A stretch of DNA of 64,000 nt from Sinonovacula constricta (lineage: Eukaryota > Mollusca > Bivalvia > Cardiida > Solecurtidae): contig CM017563.1 in NCBI GenBank assembly GCA_007844125.1, forward strand, positions 18,124,347 to 18,188,346, read 5' to 3'. The notes below the pieces were generated by a model, which saw only the letters and a list, made by a program, of their open reading frames with translations, did not search any database and had not been told where the DNA came from. This document shows positions 10,490 to 20,417 of this stretch, piece by piece (the stretch's first letter is position 1; each line of letters begins with the position of its first letter). The translations under genes were made by a program, and so were the position numbers.

Positions 10490-10860
10490 CCAGCCATGAG
10501 AACGATAGGGATATCTGCTTAAAGCAGATATTGACATTACTGCAAATAACCCGGATGCCGAAAAAAATCTAGCCCAAAGAACGATGAGTTGTCAGCTAAA
10601 AACAGATATTGATATTACAACAAATTACCCGGATGATATAACGTGCTCTCATAAGTAAGTCGTTACGTGGTTTTCTCAGTTTATAAATAACTAATTGTGC
10701 AGCGTGACTCAGATAGGAAATATTGTTTGTAATAACGGTTGTAGCATTATGCCTCACATTTCATTTAACTGTAGGACGTCAGCAGGCAGAATTGCGCGGG
10801 ATTTTTTAATATGACAATAATTCATTTTGGATGTTTGAAAGAGAAAAAAAAAGTGAATTC
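10490..10860 (-). mobile_element. Family A element, decayed
   Basis: It keeps the A core: TACCCGGATGATATAACGTG, a degraded CACGTGGTTTTCTCAGTTT-type segment, and GCAGCGTGACTCAGATAGGA. A partial internal duplication of the TATTGA...ACCCGGATG segment sits at 10520-10640. Confidence 0.6.
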
Positions 10861-11774
10861 AAACTAGCGGATGCCACCTATAAAGACAATACGTAAACGG
10901 AAAAAATAGTAGAATGTGGTTGAGCCGATGGAAAAAAATCACTATCTGAAATCGTTTATTAGTATTCCTTTTTAATGGGCAATTTTTACAAAGTAATGAA
11001 ACTTCGACAATAATGTGATGGGCCTTTAAAACATGTTAGCAAATCTGCATTCTGAATTCAACTATATTAGCTATCAGTCGCTGATTAAACGTTTGTTTTA
11101 AAGAATTCAAAGTTTATACATAAAGCGACCCTACGGAAGCTGGGCAGAAACGACATTTAACGGATTAATTCTTGTATTAAATCGACCAAGCAACAGTTTG
11201 CCAAGTAGATATCTTTAACTTTCCGTTAAATTCGTAAGATAAGACAAATATTTGTTAAATCATAATGAATTTTAATTCTTTAAAAAAAACACAAGAAAAA
11301 CCAGTTGTGAGACTCCTATGCGCCGTAGATATTATGAGCTTTAAGCAAGAATATGACTGCCCTGAGAACAAAACACTCTCCCACAGTGTTAATTAATTTC
11401 ATGAAAATTTGACGGTAACGAACCATAACTCTGATGGGAAGTAGGATATTTGCTACTTTGTTTTCCTTGTTCTCTGCTACATCTGTATCTACAAACAGCA
11501 TTGCTAACATCGGTATACTCGGTCTCTTTTGCTAAACAATACTTCGTCAAACAGCTGCGAATTTCTATATATGCCAGCTATTTTTATAATTACAAGCTAT
11601 ACATTATTGGTGCAAGCTACAATGTTAAAAAAACAACAGAATACTCAGTTCTTGTCTCTGAAAAAGGTTTCACAGAACAGCTGATATTTCATATTTTTGC
11701 CAGCTACACTATCGTCTGCGTAAAAAAGTGCATTCCATAAAAGCCACCGCTCCCCAGAGCGGCGCCAATGAAAT
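10861..11774. other. No gene seen
   Basis: Low-complexity AT-rich sequence. The short frames here do not look coding. Confidence 0.4.
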
Positions 11775-12300
11775 GCAGTGGCGTAGTGGTATGGTCGCTG
11801 TGTTGTAACTCCTCTAAATGCATAGCCTCTCACCGCGTGGGTTCGAGTCCCGTTTGGTGCGAAGGACTCAGGATACGGATTAGCCGGCATTTTTTGCCGA
11901 TACTGCGCAGCGACATTTCTATCATTATAGCACAGGGGCACTTATGAGGTGCCCAGGGACTGAACCCGGCCGGTCCATTATACTGACACCGACGAGTCAG
12001 GCGTAATGCTGTCCCCTTAGCCCCGAGCGTTAGGAGGGAAGCCACTACTACCAACTTTAAAGTCTTTGGTTAGACCCGGCCGGGGTTCGAACCCACGACC
12101 TCCCGATCCGCAAGCCGACGCTCTACCACCTGAGCTATTGCGGCCGGTGCGAAGGACTCAATATGTGTATGTCTTTCAGCTGACCTGCGGTGCGTCAATG
12201 GTTCTACCAAGATATTTGTCGGAGATTTCCTCCACCAAAGTAGTTGTCAATGTCATAATAAGTCGCCGCGATGTATTTAAAAAGACAACAATAATGAATA
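11775..12300 (+). mobile_element. SINE-D copy, split by a SINE-E
   Basis: Head GTGGCGTAGTGGTATGGTCG and B box GGGTTCGAGTCCC, then after the inserted SINE-E the body TCTTTCAGCTGACCTGCGGT and GTCGGAGATTTCCTCC and the tail AAAAAGACAA. The body resumes exactly where it broke. Confidence 0.85.
11871..12145 (-). mobile_element. SINE-E copy nested in SINE-D
   Basis: The minus strand starts with a well-kept tRNA-like head: ATAGCTCAGGTGGTAGAGCG (A box) and GTGGGTTCGAACCCCGGCC (B box). The shared body (CTGACTCGTCGGTGTCAGTA, GTGCCCCTGTGCTATAATGA, GAAATGTCGCTGCGCAGTAT) follows. GGTGCGAAGGACTCA occurs at 11856-11870 and 12146-12160, a clean 15-bp target-site duplication (the first GG could belong to the element). 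Confidence 0.9.
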
Positions 12301-12510
12301 ATGGATCCAAATATCATCTCTGACTTCTAGACTGCGTGTGAACATGTGAATCTTTATAAGATTTGATGTTTCACGTTGGAAGAATCAAAAGTGTTGCAAC
12401 GCTCTTCGGTTTTTAAATGCATGCAGAAATATACGCCAGGTGTACACGTCAGTCATACACAATGTGTTGAAAAGCATGATAATGATGCAATAATGATAAT
12501 TATCTAATAC

Positions 12511-12597
12511 CTTTCCGGCCGTTTGAGGCGCAACAACTGAATTGTACTTGTACAACATGTACATAAAAAACATAAGCCGTGTGTATTTGTCAATCAT
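12511..12597 (-). CDS. Candidate host exon, 29 codons
   Basis: On the minus strand ATG at 12597-12595 opens a frame ending SVVAPQTAGK exactly at AAAG, followed by GTATTA at 12510. The product is unknown. Methionine- and aromatic-rich with no repeat match. No upstream acceptor or promoter was recognised, so this could be chance. Confidence 0.2.
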
Positions 12598-13242
12598 AAA
12601 TAGTATGATGTTTGATCCGATAGTGACGTTATAAATAAGACAAGTATGAAGTACGGATCGAACGGTTCTTTGTCATGTATTTACGCAAAACTGTCAATAA
12701 GTGTGTTTAAACCGACAGTTTGCAATAATGTCGGAATGATCTAATGTGGCAATTTAAATTTACTCCAAGTGTTGATAATTATGTTCAAACTCACATAAAA
12801 ATAAATATATATCTTCTCGATTCGAGCTTATATTTATCTTCAGATAGTCATAGAAAATTCTGATATAGCCGCTTGAAATCTGGCAGTTTTTAATAAAGCT
12901 GTTATGCCATTTTTGTTTTAATGTGACCTAATTTGGTAAACAAATTTACCAAACAATTTTATTGCAAATAATATTTATATATTTACCAGTGGCATTTACA
13001 TTTGGAGTGTAAATTAACTGCGTTATTTACATATCCTTATTGTCATATTAAATGTTGTATGATTTTGAAGAAAAAATCAAATCACATAGGTTTGAAAATC
13101 AACCGCTTCATTAGGTTAGTAATGCAAGCTAGAGATAGACAGCGACAGACTCTTGATATGGCATATACGTATATCAGAGTTTTAAAATGTATAATATAGG
13201 TGTTCATTTATTCGACTAACTTTTACTTATATTTTGCCGCAG

Positions 13243-13486
13243 ACGAAAATTTCATTCTTTCTGCCAACCAGTTGATACTGGATAAATATGGAAAAATGAA
13301 TAAACCAGGAATTTTGATTGGACAACCGACCAAAGGGTAATTCCGAAAAAGAAACATGATTCATTTTAACGTTTACATAATTATTTTTGGCAAGTGTCAT
13401 TGAACAAATAGGTTTGCTCTCTTCCTAGTTCAGCCCTATTTTACGACAATCAAGTGCAACACGCAGTTTGTAAAATGCATAGCTGA
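13243..13486 (+). CDS. Last two exons of an unidentified host gene
   Basis: Exon a (13243-13336) follows a strong acceptor: CGACTAAC branch-like site, then TTTTACTTATATTTTGCCGC and AG. It is open in one frame only: ENFILSANQLILDKYGKMNK, then PGILIGQPTK. It ends AAAGG before GTAATT. A 92-bp intron ends TTGCTCTCTTCCTAG, and exon b (13429-) continues in phase: GSALFYDNQVQHAVCKMHS and TGA at 13484-13486. AATAAA follows at 13494-13499, so this is a plausible gene 3' end. Intron phase before exon a is 1, so at least one exon lies upstream; I could not find it. The protein is not one I recognise. Reading through the intron instead would stop after about eight codons. Confidence 0.5.
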
Positions 13487-13499
13487 ATCAGAAAATAAA

Positions 13500-14360
13500 A
13501 TACAATGGAGTTATTCAATAGCCACGGTTTGATAAAAGGACTCACGCTGGTCGATTTCAACTACTGACACGTCTGCACTTCTTGCACCCTCACATTGAAA
13601 CAAATACAATAATAAGAGATGCCTGTGGACATTGCGATCTACATTCTTCAGTGCAGGATTATAGAAGAAAAACTGTTTCGAACAAAAACTTTTAAACCAA
13701 GAAATAAAGAAGACCGGCCATAATTTTGCAGATTTGCTCCGTCCCTGGTCATAATTTTACTTCAAATAAATGATATGCGCCGGCAAAACCCAGCCAGAAT
13801 CAAAACACAGGTGATGTTCAAATCTATAAGAGCCGGTGGCCATATATAAGAAAACTACATACCCATATATGGACAAAGAAACAGTTGCGCAGACGGTGGC
13901 GCAGTGGATTTGTCATACATGAGGTTCAATGTTCGAATCATAGAAAAAAACAAGCTTTTTCGCTTCTGATTCATGTTTATACTTTTCTTCCATGTAACAG
14001 ACTAGCATATTTACAATTTCTAATTTTATCGACAAAAAAAGCGTAACATCTTGGGAAAATCCCTTTTGAAACGAAAATTGAGAGCATCGGTAGATATGTT
14101 TGTAAACTACATGAGATACAAATTTATATAGAAGATAAAACAGAATTAAATATGACTTTAAATGCCCTGCTCGCTTATGCCCGAAAATGAATTGTTACAA
14201 AACCTTGTTAAGTCGTAATTGCTGCGTTATGTCAAGACAGACTTAACGCCTGGTGCAATTTTAACTTCAGTAACATACATTTAGAGTTTCGAGTATTTCT
14301 GATATTTTTCGCAATGAAATCTACTCTGTTAGCAATAAAGATGACGAAAAACTTATTAGA
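13500..14360. other. No gene seen; tRNA-like remnant
   Basis: Near 13895-13945, GGTGGCGCAGTGGATT and TGTTCGAATCAT look like the A and B boxes of a decayed tRNA-derived SINE head on the plus strand. The rest is AT-rich and unassigned. Confidence 0.35.
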
Positions 14361-14778
14361 AGGTGCTCCTCATTTATAGCCAATCAGAAGCTATTCAAAT
14401 TCGAATTCCTCCGCGATTTATTTCAATTCAAATCCTTTCTACTTTTTATTTTACAATGAACAAAATAGATCGATCTTTCTTACGAAATGGTTTTATTTTC
14501 AACTGCGCATGTGCAACAAACCACGCATTCTGGCTTGACTCCTTCCCCTTGTGACGACAAGTTTAAATACATCAAGACGATTGACGGTTTGATTGACAGT
14601 TTTATGGAGAGAATTACATGTAATTTTGGTAGAACTGGTAGAAGTGAGGCGGGGGCTTCTAAGTCGGATAGAATCTATTAAAATGTTTCCATAGAAAATA
14701 TAAGCCTGCACTCGCTGCGCTCGTTTTGGCTTCTATGTTCTATAGAAACGTCTTAATAGACTCTATCCTATACATAGA
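14361..14778 (+). mobile_element. Family F repeat with terminal hairpin
   Basis: It shares TATAGCCAATCAGAAGCTAT, CAATGAACAAAATAGATCGA, GTGACGACAAGTTT, ATTACATGTAATTTTGGTAG and GTGAGGCGGG with copies at 47.4 and 56.5 kb. Its 3' part is an inverted repeat: arm 14664-14702 (TCGGATAGAATCTATTAAAA...) pairs with 14734-14772 around a loop containing GCACTCGCTGCGCTCG. Confidence 0.75.
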
Positions 14779-15360
14779 CAGTACTTTCAACTTTCAACAA
14801 AAGTGGTCAATGTTTACCGTTTCCGACAAGCCTATTCAACGGAACAATATTTATAAACGTCAGCAGTGTACCATCCCAATCTGGTTGTTCATGTAATAAT
14901 GTGCTTGCTTCGCACACTCGAGGAATCTGGTTCGGTCGCCACGTGCTGGTTTATTTTTTTTTTTTTATATTGTTAAAAAAAATTAAATGTGTTAAATTTG
15001 ATTTTATTTAATTTATTTAACAAAATAAAAACCGGTAATCTTTTCATTTTGTTAATAAGTGTTCAAAGAGACGGCCAAGCAACGAACAGGACCTTTTAAA
15101 AATTGCGTGTCGTTACAAAAGCAAAAAATAAACCTAACCAGCTGATTCTTAACCTTATTTTAATGTCGTCCACTGTCAATGAATATAGAGAAGAAGAGAA
15201 GAGGTGTCACTTATAAGAAACAGTAAACCATGAGATTGTATTTTTGCAGTATTATTTACAAGGTCGCATTTTAACGATTTAACTGTTCGGGTGTAGCCAT
15301 GCATACTAATACATGTTATTATGAGCGTTCGTAGTCCAGTGGTTAAAACGTTAAAATCTT
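14779..15360. other. No gene seen; AT-rich inverted tract
   Basis: Around 14950-15050 there is an AT-rich, partly self-complementary stretch. Near 15318-15340 GTAGTCCAGTGGTTAAAACG resembles a tRNA A box. Confidence 0.35.
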
Positions 15361-15850
15361 ATTTAAAGGTCATAACCAATATTGTAAATCACATGATATA
15401 ATATAATATTATGCCTATTTAGAGGCATGTGGGCATAATTTTTGCATGAACTCATGAACGCATGAAAATTTTGAACTCTACTTCAATTGTTTGAAAATAC
15501 AAATCATAAAACTGTCGTTTGAAATGTCTATTCTCTCCAACTATATAAAAACACAATCGGATTTTCAGCTATAAAATTAGATTTCGACGTCACAGCGAAT
15601 TATCCGATGATCATGTAACGTGACCACGAAGTAAGTGGTCACGTGGCTTTCTGTGTTTAAAAATAGCTAACTGTGCAGCGTGGCTTAGATATGAAACACA
15701 TGTTTGTAATAACTAGTGGAGAGTTATGCTTTGCATTTCACTTAGATTTCGTTTATCAATAAACAGCGTTTTGCTGGATATATTCATGCAACAATAATTT
15801 ACTTTGTGTGAATGCAACAACGGGATCCATAGTGTCGAATACTACCTTAA
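15361..15850 (-). mobile_element. Family A element
   Basis: Core TAAGTGGTCACGTGGC, AATAGCTAACTGTGCAGCGT and the right terminus TGTCGAATACTACCTTAA are present. The left terminus is weak. Confidence 0.65.
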
Positions 15851-16119
15851 AAGTCCCTGGCTCGAACCCCAGACCGACCACGAGATATGTTGGTGCTCGG
15901 GCAAGACAATATGCTGTTTAATGTACCTAGTAGTTACAAATGTACTACATAATTACTGGTTCTACTAAGCAAATTGGTAGTCGATAAGGTTTAATATAAG
16001 TTTTAAATCTTCCAATCAAAAGTAACAGAACGGTTTAAGCGCAAGAGAAACAAATGGAGCGATAATTAGTCGCCAAGGTCGATTTACGTTATTTAGAGGA
16101 TAGGTTATGCATAGGTGTT

Positions 16120-16300
16120 TACTGTCTGGCCTGCCTCTTGACGCGGGTGAAGTTTGCAGCAAGCCTGCAGTGCACCGGTTGTTCTACCCAGACTACAGTC
16201 TGGGATTTTCCTCCATAATAACTAGTTATCGCCAATATGGCCATAGTTTTGTCGGTGCGGCGTGACAAAAAACATCCTAGGCATGTTTGCCCTTGTTCTG
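16120..16300 (+). mobile_element. Decayed SINE-D body
   Basis: Matches the SINE-D body loosely: CTGCAGTGCACCGGTTGTTC, ACAGTCTGGGATTTTCCTCC and the GCCAATATGGCC region. The head is gone. Confidence 0.4.
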
Positions 16301-16781
16301 TTGTATTTAATTTACATTTATATTACACCATAAGGAGGCCAACAAATAAACACCACTATATTATATATTATCTAAATGTTGTATAAGGTATGAGTAAATC
16401 TAATACGCCCCCATTAATGATATAGTTCTCTGTGATATTACATTTTAAACATTCTGTTAACTGGAGCCTAATACAAATAAGTTAAGGCGAGGTTAAATTA
16501 AACGAGGATAAATAAATCAATAGCTTACCTAATGGACATTGTGTTTCACACACTCACGCAGCCAAACTCCCCGCAGTGATTACTTCCCTTGACAGTACAT
16601 TATATCACTGCCACCAGCAAGTTTTTCGCCCAAATACAGGCGGATAGTTTTTTTATTTTTTTATTTATTTTTTTTTCTATACTTATCTCCTCAAAATATA
16701 GTATCTTTCTTTTAAAAATATTAATTTATCATATTAAAATAAAAAGTAACTTAAAATATAAAAAATATGATTTTGACTCAC

Positions 16782-16814
16782 TTTCTTTCGTGGCGTGTTT
16801 ATGGAGGCCGCCAT
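16782..16814 (-). CDS. Candidate first coding exon (MAASINTPRKK)
   Basis: On the minus strand AAACATGGCGGCCTCC starts an 11-codon frame ending AAAGAAA before GTGAGT, a good donor (phase 0). Upstream lies a promoter-like stretch with two CACGTG boxes. The layout is typical of a TATA-less animal housekeeping gene start, but the following exons would lie leftward and were not found. The product is unknown. Confidence 0.4.
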
Positions 16815-16895
16815 GTTTACTTCACGTGATACTCTATCGTCACGTGATCCTTGCTGGGGCAGAGATTTAAGTAGCAACGCGTGACGTAATCGCTG
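16815..16895 (-). promoter_or_regulatory. TATA-less promoter-like cluster
   Basis: CACGTG at 16823-16828 and 16841-16846 and a CRE-like TGACGTAA at 16882-16889 lie within 75 bases upstream of the ATG at 16814. GCCGCCAT over the start codon also fits a YY1-type site. It is richer in CpG than its surroundings. Confidence 0.4.
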
Positions 16896-17143
16896 TGAGG
16901 AGATTGTCACGCAGCAGGCGTCCTTCCCTCCACAACTCACCTCTTGTTTCGAATAAATGCCATAGCTCTTAAATATGTCTCTTAAAATGATAGGCTATAT
17001 GAGTGTATGTGTTACGGTACATTTTAATCCAGAGGTCATGGGTTCGAAATTTAAATAAGGTATAATCCTTATTTTCACGTTCAAGTAGAAACCAAAAGCC
17101 AATGGGGTACATTGGTAAAATGAAAATTTATCTGCCATGCTTG

Positions 17144-17657
17144 TTAAAGGTGGTACTTGACAGTCTGCCTTTATCAAATTCATGTAACAATATATTTTCC
17201 CAGTTTCTGGGAAATTATGCATTATTTTAAGCATAAACCCATACTTTAGTCTAAGTAAAGCCGGTTTTTAGAACTATCTATGTTGTAAGACAGCACACAT
17301 TGCAAAATAATCACTCTAAATGTTGTTGTTTTTTCAAATCTATGAATAAACACGAAAGTGATCTGTGCTAAAAATAGATACTGACGTCAGCGCGAACTAA
17401 CCGGATGACGATATACCGCGATTTCAAAAGTAAGCTGTCGTGGGTGTCTTAGTTTAAAAATAGCTATCTCTGCAGAACGGCTCAGATAGAAAATACCTGT
17501 TTGCAATTACAAGTAGGGAGTTATGTTCCACTGTCCACTCAGATCTTAGGCATCGATTACATTGTAACAGCATTTTGCAGGACTTTTTCATGTAACAATG
17601 ACTTATTTGGTTATTTGAGAAAAGATACCTGTTCCAAACTGTCGGATACCACCTTCA
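17144..17657 (-). mobile_element. Family A element, full length
   Basis: Runs from TTAAAGGTGGTACTTGACAG to CAAACTGTCGGATACCACCT followed by TCAA. It carries the whole core, including ATAGATACTGACGTCAG and CAGATAGAAAATACCTGTTT. About 514 bp. Confidence 0.85.
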
Positions 17658-17665
17658 ATACCCGA

Positions 17666-17990
17666 GGTATTCCAAACAGTATGTCCTTTTAGTTGGAATT
17701 CTTGGACCTTATCGTATGTTCTTTAGTAGATATTGCAAATACAGTGATTCTTTTTACTTTTGCATAAATATCAACTTAAAATTCATTTAAATACTTGTAG
17801 AGATATGATATTTAAAAATAAATAGAAGCGTTTGTTGGTGATGGTTAACCTGGGTATCACAAGTAAGGCAGAAAAGTCAACATACACTTCATAGAGCACA
17901 CACATAAAATCCGAGTAAAACCAATGAAATGACGTACTCGCATTTAGGGATTATTCAGGGGAGACTATTCATTAATGGTTCTCATTGTTT
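17666..17990 (+). repeat. Family K repeat, forward copy
   Basis: The reverse complement recurs at 25558-25905: TATTCCAAACAGTA, GGAATTCTTGGACCTTATCG, AACCTGGGTATCA, TCAGGGGAGACTATTCATTA. It directly follows the end of a family A element. Confidence 0.7.
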
Positions 17991-18086
17991 TTAATTGTAT
18001 CATTCATGTAAGTGGGATCATAATTAGGGAATTACTCACCTACACTTAGTTTTAATCCTTGTTTTATACACATGAAGGATGCTGGG

Positions 18087-18369
18087 ATAAGATGGGATGG
18101 GATTAGCAGGCATTTTTGCCGAAACTGCGCAGCGACATTTCTATCATTATAGCACAGGGGCACTTATTAGGTGCCCAGGGACTGAACCCGATCGGTCCAT
18201 TATACTAACACCGACGAGTCAGGCGTTATACTGTCCCCTTAGCCCCGAGCGTTAAGAGGGAAGTCACTTCTACCAACTTTAAAGTCTTTGGTTTTATCCG
18301 GCCGGGGTTCGAACCCACGACCTCCCGATCCGCAAGCGGACTCTCTACCACCTGAACTATTGCGGCCGG
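18087..18369 (-). mobile_element. SINE-E copy
   Basis: Same head and body as the copy at 11.9 kb. TGAAGGATGCTGGG (18073-18086) and TGAAGGATTCTGGG (18370-18383) form a 14-bp target-site duplication with one mismatch. GGGATGGGATTA makes the short 3' tail. Confidence 0.88.
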
Positions 18370-18383
18370 TGAAGGATTCTGGG

Positions 18384-19092
18384 TCAGAATTGATAGATAT
18401 GAATATAATTTTAATAGCTGCTACAAGTGATATATTTGCAAGTGGGACAATCATTTTCGTATACTCATTATAGCACCATCAGCTCTGGGATTTACAGTTT
18501 GTAAAGAAAATATAAAAAGCATTGCTTAAAACAAGATCTTTTAAAACTCGTTCTGCTCAACCTGCTGCGAATGCGTCGCTTTCAAATGACACACTAAGCT
18601 TGCAATAATAAAATCTGTTCGGTTGTTCAACCGTAATGCTTGATAAAATGAAAGAGCGAATATAAAATCCGAAATATCCCATTGAAACAAATCAGATAAC
18701 AGGTCCCATCCTACCGGGCGTTAACGTATTAGTAAGTCGGCCTTGAAAGAAAATATCTAAATGTAACAAGAGAAACATTTTATCTGGGACACAACAAAAT
18801 AAGAGCTGACACAGGCCAGTGCGCTCGTCTCGTCAAATGCTTGAAATTATTATATTAGCTTGATGGCGCAGTCACACACTTTTTAACCTGTCGGTAGGTT
18901 TATATATGCCCCCAAATTTGTCTGCGTTCAACCATTTCAATATTTCCCACAATTGTCCACTTGTTACTTACAAACAAGTCCTGTCAATTTTAGCCAAACC
19001 AATAAAAGGCATTTGATGTTTCATTCGCATCTATGCACTGGTAATTGAGATATGAACTAGATATAACTTGTGCGCAAATTTATATACTGACC
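18384..19092. other. No gene seen
   Basis: Mixed-composition unique-looking sequence without convincing frames or repeat matches. Confidence 0.4.
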
Positions 19093-19907
19093 ATATTTCA
19101 ATGTGGTATCCGACAGTTAACCTATATAAAAAATGACATAAACTTACCTCTTTATTGGGGAAATCAATAGAGCGTCGGCTCCAGGTACGGGAAGCCCCGG
19201 GTTCGATCCCGGCCGCGACATACCAAAGTCGTTAAAAATGGTAGTGGTATAACTCCCTTGCTAACGCTCACGTAAATATATGGGTAGTTCCACGGCCAGT
19301 TGTCCGGTGTCCGGATTGTGTAACTGGGTGTGGTATCATGCCAGGTGTTAACGGCATGCTATACACAGTGATGGCAGCACTATATCTGCTTCAAGTGGGC
19401 ACCGTCTTCAGATAACTGAAATACTGTTGGTGGGACTTTAAACCCAATATACTACCAAACAATATACTGGGGAATATTGACATCATTATATATCGACTCA
19501 TGCTTAATTCTAAATAACGACGATTCTTATACTACCTCAAATGTAAGGCAGTAAAAATCGTGAAAGAAATTGTTCTTAATGTTTATTTTTTTCCAAATAT
19601 ATAAAAATGCACGATGGGGATAGCTGCTAAAAGTAATAACCCAATTTGATTGCGGATTACCCGAATGATAAAAAAACGTGATCTAAAAGTAAGTGGTCAC
19701 GTGGTTTAATTTTTTTTATAGGAACTATGCAGCTTGGCTCGTACAAGAAATACATGTTTGTAAGAACTAACTGGATGCTGTGCTCAAGACTGCGCATTGT
19801 TGTGGCACATTGAAAAACAGCATTTCGAGGGATCTTGTCCAGTGATATTAATGTATTTGCTAGTTTGGGAAAAGAAGTCTGGTCAAAACTGTCGGTTACC
19901 ACTTTCA
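19093..19907 (-). mobile_element. Family A element interrupted by SINE-C
   Basis: Left end TGTGGTATCCGACAGTTAAC, then a SINE-C, then the A body resuming at CAATATACTGGGGAATATTG and ending AAACTGTCGGTTACCACTTT. Confidence 0.75.
19161..19462 (+). mobile_element. SINE-C copy inside family A
   Basis: Head ATAGAGCGTCGGCTCCAGGT with B box GGGTTCGATCCCGG; complete body ending GTGGGACTTTAAACCCAAT. TATTGGGGAAAT on the left and TACTGGGGAATA on the right may be a diverged target-site duplication. Confidence 0.85.
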
Positions 19908-19910
19908 GAC

Positions 19911-20417
19911 CAATCGGAACTCCTCGGGTAATTCCGTCCTCGGGACAATCATCCCTCGGATCAATCGTACCTACTCGGCGATCTCCGGCAAGCTTCGGAT
20001 ATATCACCTCGTATGTAATTGTAGGAATACACCAGTTGGTGATTTGCCCCGGCGAATAACTTCTCATTGCATAATGTAAACAAAGATGGCTGACTTTTCA
20101 AAGTGCATGCAGTAAGCTTTAGATATGATGGAGATTCAACACTCATTGAAAGAAGAGCAGATTGCTTCGTTGAAGAATATTTTTAACTTAGTTGATACTG
20201 TATGTATATTACCAACAGGATTTGGTAAAAGTGTAATATACCAGTTATTACCCTGCATGCTTTCGGATCACGCTTCGGTGATGTCTATATCCGAAGCTTG
20301 CCGGAGATCGCCAAGTAGGTACGATTGCCATTTTGGATGTAGTTCGTCAATATGGCGGCGACAGCATTATTTCCGAGGTTATTACGTAGTGGAGGGAATT
20401 ATCCGAGGAGTTCCGAG
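19911..20417 (+). mobile_element. Family B element with long inverted arms around a helicase exon
   Basis: The left arm (about 19911-20007: ATCGGAACTCCTCGGGTAAT, then TCGTACCTACTCGGCGATCT, then CAAGCTTCGGATA) is inverted in the right arm (20278-20417: TATCCGAAGCTTGCCGGAGA, then TAGGTACGA, later ATTATCCGAGGAGTTCCGA). The right arm has an extra insert of about 60 bp. The loop contains an ATG-led exon with a helicase motif I. I infer a non-autonomous DNA element; target-site duplications were not identified. Confidence 0.6.
20086..20277 (+). pseudogene. RecQ-like helicase N-terminal exon with one nonsense codon
   Basis: ATG at 20086 (AAAGATGGCTGAC) reads MADFSKCMQ, TAA at 20113-20115, then ALDMMEIQHSLKEEQIASLK and further NIFNLVDTVCILPTGFGKSV and IYQLLP. 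LKEEQ is a Q-motif-like stretch. LPTGFGKS is the Walker A / motif I of superfamily 2 helicases of the RecQ type. No later helicase motifs follow: the sequence runs into the inverted arm. A donor-like GGTGAT lies at 20278. The full protein would be an ATP-dependent 3'-5' DNA helicase; only the beginning is here. Either it was captured from a host gene or it is what remains of a transposon's own helicase; helicase-encoding DNA transposons (for example the AcademH lineage) are known. Confidence 0.6.

Noticed and set aside
12068..12145. Possible functional tRNA gene
   Set aside because: Good A and B boxes but no cloverleaf closing stem or terminator; it is the head of a SINE with a TSD.
12066..12323. 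Frame beginning GRGSNPRPPDPQADALPPEL, also seen at 18.3 and 35.9 kb
   Set aside because: It is the tRNA-like head of SINE-E translated; identical in unrelated loci.
14499..14711. 70-codon minus frame IDSIRLRSPRLTST, repeated at 47.5 and 56.4 kb
   Set aside because: Repeated only because it lies in family F; interrupted differently in each copy.
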